In this document: positions 7,579 through 15,074 of the stretch, piece by piece | Layout of the letters: every line of letters begins with the position of its first letter | Position numbering within the stretch: the stretch's first letter is position 1 | Source: Candidatus Aminicenantota bacterium | Lineage (GTDB): Bacteria > Acidobacteriota > Aminicenantia > Aminicenantales > Saccharicenantaceae | NCBI GenBank assembly: GCA_026393955.1 | Contig: JAPKZE010000491.1 | Span: 1-25,141, forward strand | Direction: 5' to 3' | DNA length: 25,141 nucleotides | Notes under the pieces: generated by a model | The model's input: the letters and a program-made list of their open reading frames with translations, nothing else | The model's database searches: none | What the model was told of the DNA's origin: nothing | Position numbers and translations under genes: made by a program

Positions 7579-7871
7579 GGCGTCTTCCCCACCTTCAGCT
7601 GCTTGGCGGTCCTGGAGGTGTGGCCCTTGAAGTGCCGGGTCGGCGAGAACTCGCCGAGCTTGTGCCCGACCATGTTCTCGGAGACGAAGACCGGGATGAA
7701 CTTCCGGCCGTTATGGACGCCGATGGTCATGCCGACCATCTCGGGGATGATCGTCGACCGGCGGGACCAGGTCTTGATGACCTGGCGCTTGCCCGCAGGC
7801 GTCGACAGCGCCTGGACCTTGTCCAGGAGGTGGCCGTCGATGAAGGGGCCTTTGTGTAGCGATCTGCTCAT
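7575..7871 (-). CDS. rpsS: 30S ribosomal protein S19 (uS19)
   Basis: S19 is in the 30S head, forms a complex with S13 and contacts the A-site finger of the large subunit. The 98-residue product (E. coli 92) begins MSRSLHKGPFIDGHLLDKV and contains TWSRRSTIIPEMVGMTIGVH and the conserved KLGEFSPTRHFKGH. The start is two bases after the rplB stop and the stop overlaps rplV by four bases. Confidence 0.98.
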   Translation of the reverse strand: MSRSLHKGPFIDGHLLDKVQALSTPAGKRQVIKTWSRRSTIIPEMVGMTIGVHNGRKFIPVFVSENMVGHKLGEFSPTRHFKGHTSRTAKQLKVGKTP

Positions 7872-7873
7872 GA

Positions 7874-8701
7874 TTACTTGCTCCTGCGCCGGACGATAAA
7901 GGCCTGGGTCCGCTTGTTCTTGCGGGTCTTGAAGCCCTTGGTCGGGATGCCTTCCGGGCTGACCGGATGGCGGCCGCCCTTGGCCTTGCCCTCGCCGCCG
8001 CCGTGCGGATGGTCGATGGGATTCATGGCCGTGCCGCGAACGTGCGGCCGGATGCCCTTCCAGCGGCTCCGGCCGGCCTTGCCGATGCTGATGTTCGAGT
8101 GGTCGGCGTTGCCGATCTGACCGATCGTCGCCCGGCAGTCGAGGTGGACCTTGCGGATCTCCGACGACGGCAGCCGGACCTGGGCGTAATCCCCTTCCTT
8201 GGCCAGGATCTGGGCGCCCGCCCCGGCGGACTTGGCGACCTGTCCGCCCTTGTCCTTCCGGAGCTCGATGTTGTGGATGACGGTGCCGAGCGGGATGAAC
8301 CGCAGCGGCATGGCGTTGCCCGGCAGGATGTCGGCCTGGCGGTCGGTCGAGACGATCTCCTGCCCGACCTGGAGCCCGGCGGGATAGATGATGTAGCGCC
8401 GCTCGCCGTCCCGGTACTTCACAAGGGAGATGAAGGAGGAGCGATTGGGGTCGTACTCCACCGTCTCGACGGTTCCCGGGATGCCGATCTTGTCCCGCTT
8501 GAAGTCGACGACCCGGTAGAGCTGCTTGTGGCCGCCGCCCCGGTTCCGCATGGACAGGTGGCCTCGGCTGTCGCGGCCGCCCGACTTGGGCAAGGACACG
8601 AGCAGGGGCTTGAAGGGCGCGTCCCCGCTCAGCTCGTCAAAACGGTTACCCGTCCTATGCCGCAGGCCGGGCGTGACTGGCCGGTAGGTTTTAATACCCA
8701 T
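7874..8701 (-). CDS. rplB: 50S ribosomal protein L2 (uL2)
   Basis: L2 is needed for subunit association and peptidyl transfer. The product is 275 residues (E. coli 273). It opens MGIKTYRPVTPGLRHRTGNR and contains GGRDSRGHLSMRNRGGGHKQ in the N-terminal OB/SH3 part. The hallmark HPHGGGEG is at residues 231-238, with its first His matching E. coli H229. The tail RKNKRTQAFIVRRRSK is highly basic. One base separates its ATG from the rplW stop. Confidence 0.98.
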   Translation of the reverse strand: MGIKTYRPVTPGLRHRTGNRFDELSGDAPFKPLLVSLPKSGGRDSRGHLSMRNRGGGHKQLYRVVDFKRDKIGIPGTVETVEYDPNRSSFISLVKYRDGERRYIIYPAGLQVGQEIVSTDRQADILPGNAMPLRFIPLGTVIHNIELRKDKGGQVAKSAGAGAQILAKEGDYAQVRLPSSEIRKVHLDCRATIGQIGNADHSNISIGKAGRSRWKGIRPHVRGTAMNPIDHPHGGGEGKAKGGRHPVSPEGIPTKGFKTRKNKRTQAFIVRRRSK

Positions 8702-8702
8702 G

Positions 8703-8999
8703 TTACGCCGCCTCGAAGTATTCGATCGGTTTCTCGCCGTCGCGGAGCCGGACGTAGGCCTTCTTCCAATCCTTCGTCCTGCCCATGTTGCGGCCGACGC
8801 GGCGGATCTTGCCCGTCTTGGACTGGGTCCGGACCTCGGCGACCTTGGTCTTGAACAGCAGCTCGATGGCCCGCTTGATCTCGATCTTGTTGGCGCTCCG
8901 GGCGACCTCGAAGCAGATGACCCCGCTCGTGGCCTTGAGCCGGGTCGTCTTCTCCGTGATCACCGGACGGATGATGATTTTATGGGGGTCTTTGATCAC
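8703..8999 (-). CDS. rplW: 50S ribosomal protein L23 (uL23)
   Basis: L23 sits at the exit-tunnel mouth and is the docking site of trigger factor and SRP. The 98-residue product (E. coli 100) begins MIKDPHKIIIRPVITEKTTR and contains the conserved NKIEIKRAIELLFKTKVAEV. It starts with GTG at 8999-8997, overlapping the rplD stop as GTGA. GGAG inside the end of rplD, eight bases upstream, supports that start. Confidence 0.96.
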   Translation of the reverse strand: MIKDPHKIIIRPVITEKTTRLKATSGVICFEVARSANKIEIKRAIELLFKTKVAEVRTQSKTGKIRRVGRNMGRTKDWKKAYVRLRDGEKPIEYFEAA

Positions 9000-9616
9000 G
9001 ACAATTTCTCCAGGACGGCCTCGAACGCCCGCCGGCTGAAGACGACCGACTTGTGGGCGAGGACGTCGTAGATGTTGAGGCCGGCCACGTCGACCGCCTT
9101 GACCCGGGGGATGTTGCGGACCGCCCGGAACAGGTTGGCGTTGTCGGCGAGGTCGACGAGGAGGGCCGAATCGAGCTTGTAGGCCTTCAGCAGGGCGACG
9201 GCCTCCCGGGTCTTGGGTTCCTTGACCTCGAGCTCGCTGGTCACGATGAGCTCCTGGTCGGCGTGCTTCTTGATCAGGGCCGACCGGAGGGCGCTCCGCC
9301 GGGCCTTTTTCGGCAGCTCGTAGGAATAGTCGCGGGGATGCGGTCCGAAGACCGTCCCGCCCTTCCTCCAGAGAGGTGAGCGCGTGCTGCCGACGCGGGC
9401 CCGGCCGGTGCCCTTCTGCCGCCAGGGCTTCTTGCCGCCGCCGCTGACGAACGCCCGGGTCTTGGTCGCCGCGTTGCCCTGGCGCTGATTGGCCCGATAG
9501 TTGATGACGGCCTCGTAGATCAGGTGATCGTTCGGGGCCTGGGAGAAGACGCTCTCGGGCAGGTCCACCTGCGCGGCCGTCTTGCCGCTTCTGTCGATGA
9601 TGTCGAGTTTCGCCAT
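8996..9616 (-). CDS. rplD: 50S ribosomal protein L4 (uL4)
   Basis: L4 binds 23S rRNA and extends a loop into the exit tunnel; in E. coli it also represses the S10 operon through the rpsJ leader. From the ATG at 9616 the product is 206 residues (E. coli 201). The tunnel loop is GGGKKPWRQKGTGRARVGST around 59-78. The C-terminal domain follows with SALIKKHADQELIV and NIPRVKAVDVAGLNIYDVL. The frame is open far upstream to 10492, but this ATG has AGAGGG at good spacing and gives the family start. The gap to rplC is 17 bases. Confidence 0.97.
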   Translation of the reverse strand: MAKLDIIDRSGKTAAQVDLPESVFSQAPNDHLIYEAVINYRANQRQGNAATKTRAFVSGGGKKPWRQKGTGRARVGSTRSPLWRKGGTVFGPHPRDYSYELPKKARRSALRSALIKKHADQELIVTSELEVKEPKTREAVALLKAYKLDSALLVDLADNANLFRAVRNIPRVKAVDVAGLNIYDVLAHKSVVFSRRAFEAVLEKLS

Positions 9617-9633
9617 GGTGCCCTCTTTTCCGT

Positions 9634-10269
9634 TCACTTGGCCGGCGCGGCCTTCTTGACGAGGACGTAATCCCCTTTGGCGCCGGGCACCGCGCCCTTG
9701 ACGAGGAGGAGATTCTGGTCCTTGTCCGTGGCGACGACCTTGAGCTTGCGGACCGTGACCCGCTCGTGGCCCATGTGGCCGCCCATGCGCATGCCCTTGA
9801 CGACGCGCGAAGGATAGGACGAGGCGCCGATGGAGCCCGGGGCGCGGTGGAACATGGAGCCGTGGGCGGCGTCGCCCCCGGCGAAGTGATGCCGCTTGAC
9901 GACCCCGGCGAAGCCCTTGCCTTTGCTCGTCCCGACGACGTGGATCGTCTCGCCGACCTCGAAGATGTCGACGAGGACCTGGTCGCCTTCCTTGACGGCG
10001 GCGGGGTCGGAGCAATCGAACTCCTGGAGCTTCCTGACGACGGGCACGCCCGCCTTCTTGAAGTGCCCGATCTGCGGCTTCAGGGGCTTGCGGACGGCCC
10101 GCTCCTCGACGAAGCCCAGCTGGACGGCCGTGTAACCGTCCTTCTCGGCGGTCTTCTTCTGGATGACCGTGCACGGCCCGGCCTTGAGGACGGTGATGGG
10201 GACGACGTTGCCGGCGTCGTCGAACTGCTGGCTCATGCCGATCTTCTTGGCGATCAGTCCCTGGATCAT
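9634..10269 (-). CDS. rplC: 50S ribosomal protein L3 (uL3)
   Basis: L3 starts large-subunit assembly and reaches toward the peptidyl-transferase centre. The product is 211 residues from this start (E. coli 209). Motifs are MIQGLIAKKIGMSQQF, the GTSKGKGFAGVVKRHHF block, and AAHGSMFHRAPGSIGASS in the finger. Two ATGs compete: 10275 overlaps the rpsJ stop as ATGA but lies only two bases after GGGAG, while 10269 has seven bases between GGGAG and ATG and gives the family's usual MIQG/MIG start. I therefore chose 10269; the longer form would add Met-Thr. The C-terminal tail is basic and Ala-rich (KKAAPAK). Confidence 0.94.
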   Translation of the reverse strand: MIQGLIAKKIGMSQQFDDAGNVVPITVLKAGPCTVIQKKTAEKDGYTAVQLGFVEERAVRKPLKPQIGHFKKAGVPVVRKLQEFDCSDPAAVKEGDQVLVDIFEVGETIHVVGTSKGKGFAGVVKRHHFAGGDAAHGSMFHRAPGSIGASSYPSRVVKGMRMGGHMGHERVTVRKLKVVATDKDQNLLLVKGAVPGAKGDYVLVKKAAPAK

Positions 10270-10271
10270 GG

Positions 10272-10589
10272 TCATTCTCCCGTCCCGTAAGCCTGGATCT
10301 CGACGTCGATCCCGGCCGGCAGGTCGAGCTTCTGGAGCTCCTCGATCGTCTCGTTGTTGTATTCGCTGATGTCGATGAGCCGCTTGTGGATCCGCATCTC
10401 GAAATGCTCGCGCGACTTCTTGTCCACGTGAGGGGAACGGAGGACGCAGAACTTATGGATGCGCGTCGGCAGGGGGATGGGGCCCGCGACACTGGCGCCC
10501 GTGCGTTTCGCCTTGACGACGATATCCTTCACGGATTGATCCAGCAGGCGGTGGTCAAAGGACTTTAAGCGGATTCTGATTTTTTCCAT
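10272..10589 (-). CDS. rpsJ: 30S ribosomal protein S10 (uS10)
   Basis: S10 is a 30S head protein and also pairs with NusB in transcription antitermination. The product is 105 residues (E. coli 103). It has IRIRLKSFDHRLLDQSVKDI, the SVAGPIPLPTRIHKFCVLRS block and HFEMRIHKRLIDI. The ATG is preceded by AGAGG with four bases spacing. It is the first gene of the S10 block but sits only 72 bases after tuf, so it is probably co-transcribed with the str block. Its stop overlaps the first of the two rplC ATGs. Confidence 0.98.
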   Translation of the reverse strand: MEKIRIRLKSFDHRLLDQSVKDIVVKAKRTGASVAGPIPLPTRIHKFCVLRSPHVDKKSREHFEMRIHKRLIDISEYNNETIEELQKLDLPAGIDVEIQAYGTGE

Positions 10590-10620
10590 CGTTCGTTCCT
10601 CTGTTCTCCGAATTCCTCTC

Positions 10621-10638
10621 CCGGGCCGTCGGGCCCGG
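10621..10638 (-). promoter_or_regulatory. GC-rich stem-loop in the tuf-rpsJ gap
   Basis: A perfect 7-bp inverted repeat with a 4-base loop (CCGGGCC-CGAC-GGCCCGG on the transcribed strand) lies midway in the 72-base gap. It is not followed by a U-run; the downstream sequence is purine-rich and leads into the rpsJ ribosome-binding site. It could be an RNA-processing or pausing element that separates tuf mRNA from the S10 block. It does not resemble an intrinsic terminator. Function is inferred from position only. Confidence 0.4.
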
Positions 10639-10661
10639 CGGACCCTCGGCGGCGGCCGCCG

Positions 10662-11864
<1,203 letters not shown>

Positions 11865-11867
11865 CGC

Positions 11868-11876
11868 TCACCTCCT
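11868..11876 (-). promoter_or_regulatory. Full-length Shine-Dalgarno of tuf
   Basis: The sequence AGGAGGTGA lies three bases before the tuf ATG (GGAGG to ATG is six bases). It matches all nine bases of the usual anti-SD pairing partner and is the best ribosome-binding site in the window. It is preceded by an A/T-rich patch with seven T in a row. This fits the very high EF-Tu output expected relative to neighbouring genes. Confidence 0.85.
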
Positions 11877-11905
11877 GTTTGGCTTAAAAAAACTAACGAC
11901 TCATC

Positions 11906-14005
11906 CTAAGCGTCGGCCCGGAAGGGGATCCGTCCCTCGACCCGGGCGACGATCTCGTCCCGGACGCCCTGGGGCGTCCGTTCATACCTTGCGAATTCCA
12001 TGGCGAAGACGCCCCGGCCCTGGGACAGGGTCCGGAGCACCGTCGCGTAGCCGAACATCTCGGCCAGGGGGACATGGACAGTGATGACGCGGGAGCCGCT
12101 GCGCATTTCCATGCTCTCGATCTTGCCCCGCCGGGCGTTGATGTCGCCGACGATGTCGCCCAGATACTCGTCGGGGGTGACGATCTCGAGCGCCATCAGG
12201 GGCTCGAGCAGGGCGGCCCCGGCCTTCTTGGCCGCCTCGCGGAAGGCCAGCGAGGCGGCGATCTTGTAGGCGACCGGCGTCGCGTCGGTGTCGTGGGTCG
12301 AGCCGCCGATGAGAGCGGCCCGCAGGTCGGTCATCGGGTAACCGGCCACGACGCCGGCTTCGAGGGCCTCGCGGACGCCGTTCTCGACGTCGCCGATGAA
12401 CTCCCGGGGGATGACCCCGCCGCGGGTCCGGTCGACGAACTCGAAGCCCCGGCCCCGGACGATGGGCTCGACCCGGAGGACGCAGTGGCCGTAGAGACCC
12501 TTGCCGCCGGCCTGGCGGATGTACTTGCCTTCGCCCTCGGCCGCGGCCGAGATGGTCTCTTTATAGGCGACCTGGGGCTTGCCCAGGTTGGCCCGGACGC
12601 CGAACTCGCGCTCCATGCGGTCCATGACGATCTCGAGGTGCAGCTCCCCCATCCCCCGGAGCAGGGTCTGGCCCGTCATCGGGTCCTGGGACACCTTGAG
12701 GGTCGGGTCCTCGCGAACGAGCTTGGCCAGGGTCGTGGCCAGCTTGGGATGATCGGCCTTGGTCTTGGGCTCGATCGTGGCCGCGATGACCGGCTCGGGG
12801 AAGCGGATCGACTCGAGGACGATGGGGTGGCTCTTGAGGCAGAGGGTGTCGCCCGTGGAGATGTTCTTCATCGAGCCCATGGCCGCGATGTCCCCGGCGA
12901 AGACCTCCTTGATCTCCTTGCGCTTGTTCGAGTGCATCTCGAGCAGGCGGGAGAGCTTCTCCTCCTCGCCCTTGGTCGAGTTGTAGACCGGCTGGCCGAC
13001 CTTGGCCTTGCCGGAATAGACCCGGAAGTAGGCCAGGCTGCCGAGGAACGGATCGTTGGCGATCTTGAATACGAGGCCCGAGAAAGGCGCCTCGTCCGAG
13101 GCCGGGCGGGTCTCCTCGGCCAGGGTCTTGGGATGGTGTCCGGAGACCGGCCGGATGTCGGCCGGCGACGGCAGGTAGTCGACGACGGCATCGAGGAGCG
13201 GGTGGACCCCCTTGTTCCGGAAGGACGCCCCGTAGAGGACGGGGACGATCTCCTGGGCCAGGGTGGCGCGCCGGACGGCCAGGCGGAGCTCCGCCGGGGA
13301 GACCTCGACGCCGTCGAGGTACTTCTGCATCAGGCCGTCGTCGTGTTCGCTCAACATCTCCAGCATGTCCTGTCGTTTCCGTTCGACTTCCTCGCGCTCC
13401 CCGTCCGCGACCTCGCGGACGACATAGTCCGTCCCCAGGATGTCTTGACCCCAGTCATAGACCTTGCGGTCAATGAGGTCGATCACACCGCGGAATCCGT
13501 CCTCCCTACCCAGGGGAATCTGGACCGGCAGAGGCTTGGCCGCCACCCGCGTCCTCAACATGAGGACCGCTCGTTCCGGGTCGGCCCCGATCCGGTCCAT
13601 CTTGTTGATGAACACGATCCGAGGCACCCGGTACTTGTCGGCCTGGCGCCACACTGTCTCGGACTGCGGTTCGACGCCGCCAACTCCACACAGTATGGCT
13701 ATCGCGCCGTCAAGCACCCTCAGGGAGCGCTCGACCTCCGCGGTGAAATCCACATGACCGGGCGTATCAATGATATTGATACGGTGGTCACGCCAGGCGC
13801 ACGTCGTCGCGGCCGAGGTGATGGTGATCCCGCGTTCCTGCTCCTGGACCATCCAATCCATCACGGCCGTTCCGTCGTCCACCTCGCCCATCTTGTAGGT
13901 CATACCCGTATAGAACAAGATCCGCTCGGTCGTGGTCGTCTTGCCGGCGTCGATATGGGCCATGATACCGATGTTCCGTACTCTCTCGATCGGGTATGAC
14001 CGCAT
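11906..14005 (-). CDS. fusA: Elongation factor G
   Basis: EF-G drives translocation of mRNA and tRNA and, with RRF, ribosome recycling. The product is 699 residues (E. coli 704). The G domain has AHIDAGKTTTT (16-26), switch I RGITITSAATTCAW (58-71), DTPGH (80-84) and NKMD (134-137). Domain II includes FRVYSG; domain IV keeps the His of GGSTHDTD, matching E. coli H583; domain V ends with MFGYATVLRTLSQGRGVFAM. All core motifs are intact. Codon use changes sharply inside the gene: about 14-28% A/T-ending codons over residues 1-225, but about 3% over residues 231-290. GGAG ten bases before the ATG is the likely ribosome-binding site. Gaps are 53 bases from rpsG and 41 to tuf. Confidence 0.98.
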   Translation of the reverse strand: MRSYPIERVRNIGIMAHIDAGKTTTTERILFYTGMTYKMGEVDDGTAVMDWMVQEQERGITITSAATTCAWRDHRINIIDTPGHVDFTAEVERSLRVLDGAIAILCGVGGVEPQSETVWRQADKYRVPRIVFINKMDRIGADPERAVLMLRTRVAAKPLPVQIPLGREDGFRGVIDLIDRKVYDWGQDILGTDYVVREVADGEREEVERKRQDMLEMLSEHDDGLMQKYLDGVEVSPAELRLAVRRATLAQEIVPVLYGASFRNKGVHPLLDAVVDYLPSPADIRPVSGHHPKTLAEETRPASDEAPFSGLVFKIANDPFLGSLAYFRVYSGKAKVGQPVYNSTKGEEEKLSRLLEMHSNKRKEIKEVFAGDIAAMGSMKNISTGDTLCLKSHPIVLESIRFPEPVIAATIEPKTKADHPKLATTLAKLVREDPTLKVSQDPMTGQTLLRGMGELHLEIVMDRMEREFGVRANLGKPQVAYKETISAAAEGEGKYIRQAGGKGLYGHCVLRVEPIVRGRGFEFVDRTRGGVIPREFIGDVENGVREALEAGVVAGYPMTDLRAALIGGSTHDTDATPVAYKIAASLAFREAAKKAGAALLEPLMALEIVTPDEYLGDIVGDINARRGKIESMEMRSGSRVITVHVPLAEMFGYATVLRTLSQGRGVFAMEFARYERTPQGVRDEIVARVEGRIPFRADA

Positions 14006-14058
14006 AAACCCTTCGCTCCATATCGTACCGAATCACAGACCCAGCTCTTTCCTTAGGA

Positions 14059-14529
14059 CTACCATTTATAGTGTGCGAAGGCCCGGTTGGCCTCCGCCAT
14101 CTTGTGCGTGTCTTCGCGCTTCTTGACCGCGCCGCCGCGGTTGTTGATGGCGTCGATGATCTCGGCGGAGAGCTTCTCCGGCATGCTCTTGCCGCCGCGC
14201 TCCTTGGCATACTTGAGCAGCCAGCGGAAGCCCAGGGAGTAGGACCGCCCGGGCGCGACCTCGATGGGGACCTGGTAGTTCGCGCCGCCGACGCGCCGCG
14301 ACTTGGTCTCGAGGAACGGCCGGACGTTCTCCAGGGCCTTCTCCAGGATCTTGAGGGGATCCTCCTTGGTCTTGACCTTGAGGATATCCATCGTCCCGTA
14401 GACGACCCGCTCGGCGGTCGTCTTCTTCCCCTTGCGGAGGAAGAGATTGATGAACCGGGCGACCAGGGTGCTGTTGTACAGCGAGTCGGCCGGCGCTTTG
14501 CGCTTTTTAATGGTTCCGCGTCTCGGCAT
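14059..14529 (-). CDS. rpsG: 30S ribosomal protein S7 (uS7)
   Basis: S7 nucleates assembly of the 30S head, contacts E-site tRNA, and in E. coli represses the str operon by binding between rpsL and rpsG. The product is 156 residues, the standard length, and begins MPRRGTIKKRKAPADSLYNS. Landmarks are SRRVGGANYQVPIEVAPGRS and the end REDTHKMAEANRAFAHYKW. The gap to rpsL is only 15 bases, too small for the roughly 100-base S7 site of E. coli. AGGAG nine bases upstream is the ribosome-binding site. Confidence 0.98.
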   Translation of the reverse strand: MPRRGTIKKRKAPADSLYNSTLVARFINLFLRKGKKTTAERVVYGTMDILKVKTKEDPLKILEKALENVRPFLETKSRRVGGANYQVPIEVAPGRSYSLGFRWLLKYAKERGGKSMPEKLSAEIIDAINNRGGAVKKREDTHKMAEANRAFAHYKW

Positions 14530-14544
14530 GGGAAATTCTCCTGG

Positions 14545-14934
14545 CTAGGCCGCCGCCCGCTTCTCTTTCGGCTTCTTCGCCCCGTACCGGGACCGCGCCT
14601 TGAAGCGGTTCTGCACGCCCTCGGCGTCGAGCTTGCCGCGGATGATGTGGTAGCGGACGCCGGGCAGGTCCTTGATGCGGCCTCCCCGGATCATGACGAT
14701 CGAATGCTCCTGAAGGTTGTGGCCGATGCCGGGGATGTAACCCGTGACCTCGATGTTGTTGGTTAGCCTGACCCGGGCGACCTTGCGCATGGCCGAATTC
14801 GGCTTCTTGGGCGTGGTCGTGAACACGCGGGTACAAACGCCCCTCTTCTGAGGGCAGGCGTCGAGAGCCGGAGATTTACTCTTGTATTTCTTGGGCGTTC
14901 GGCCTTTTCTGATGAGCTGATTTACGGTCGGCAA
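14545..14934 (-). CDS. rpsL: 30S ribosomal protein S12 (uS12), TTG start
   Basis: S12 lies at the decoding centre and controls accuracy; it is the target of streptomycin-resistance changes. The product is 129 residues (E. coli 124) and reads PTVNQLIRKGRTPKKYKSK after the start. The decoding loops are TTTPKKPNSAMRK with K43 and GGRIKDLPGVRYH with K88, both wild type, so streptomycin sensitivity is predicted at this locus. The start is TTG at 14934-14932, nine bases after GAGGAG; there is no ATG or GTG that would give the right N-terminus. It is the first gene behind the promoter at 15014-15042. Confidence 0.96.
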   Translation of the reverse strand: MPTVNQLIRKGRTPKKYKSKSPALDACPQKRGVCTRVFTTTPKKPNSAMRKVARVRLTNNIEVTGYIPGIGHNLQEHSIVMIRGGRIKDLPGVRYHIIRGKLDAEGVQNRFKARSRYGAKKPKEKRAAA

Positions 14935-14948
14935 TGAAAAATACTCCT

Positions 14949-14970
14949 CTACACAAAATTCCTGTTGTAG
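14949..14970 (-). promoter_or_regulatory. Stem-loop in the rpsL leader, next to the ribosome-binding site
   Basis: On the transcribed strand CTACA(A)CA and TGTGTAG can pair into a 7-bp stem with one bulged base and a 7-base loop. The 3' arm ends directly at the AGGAG that serves the TTG start of rpsL. The hairpin could tune access of ribosomes or hold a ribosomal-protein repressor site, given that the S7 site known from E. coli has no room in the rpsL-rpsG gap. It is weakly GC-paired and the role is speculative. Confidence 0.35.
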
Positions 14971-15013
14971 GTTTTATTCCTTCCCAGGGGGATAGCCCGA
15001 GACGAATAGGTGG

Positions 15014-15042
15014 ATATTAGCAAAATCCGCTCTCTCTGTCAA
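15014..15042 (-). promoter_or_regulatory. Sigma70-type promoter of the str block
   Basis: On the minus strand there is a perfect -35 TTGACA (15042-15037), a 17-base spacer, and -10 TAATAT (15019-15014), preceded by TGC, the extended -10 element. CAAAATTC and an A-run just upstream of the -35 resemble an UP element. The best start point is A at 15007, six bases after the -10, giving a 73-base leader to the TTG of rpsL. This 140-base gap is the most AT-rich part of the window. The combination of perfect -35, ideal spacing and position makes a real promoter likely; the activity itself is inferred. Confidence 0.8.
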
Positions 15043-15074
15043 GAATTTTGAGGCCTTTTCGTCGTCCCGGCGGC

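Noticed and set aside
9617..10492. Possible long N-terminal extension of L4 across rplC
   Set aside because: It is an Arg/Pro-rich shadow of rplC and rpsJ; the true start at 9616 has a good ribosome-binding site.
11886..11915. Possible intrinsic terminator after fusA (seven T in a row)
   Set aside because: Only a 4-bp stem (CGAC/GTCG) with an 11-base loop precedes the T-run, and four bases separate them. That is too weak to call.
14065..14070. TATAAA on the minus strand as a -10 box for fusA
   Set aside because: It is the codons for the conserved S7 ending His-Tyr-Lys-Trp, and there is no -35 at the right distance.
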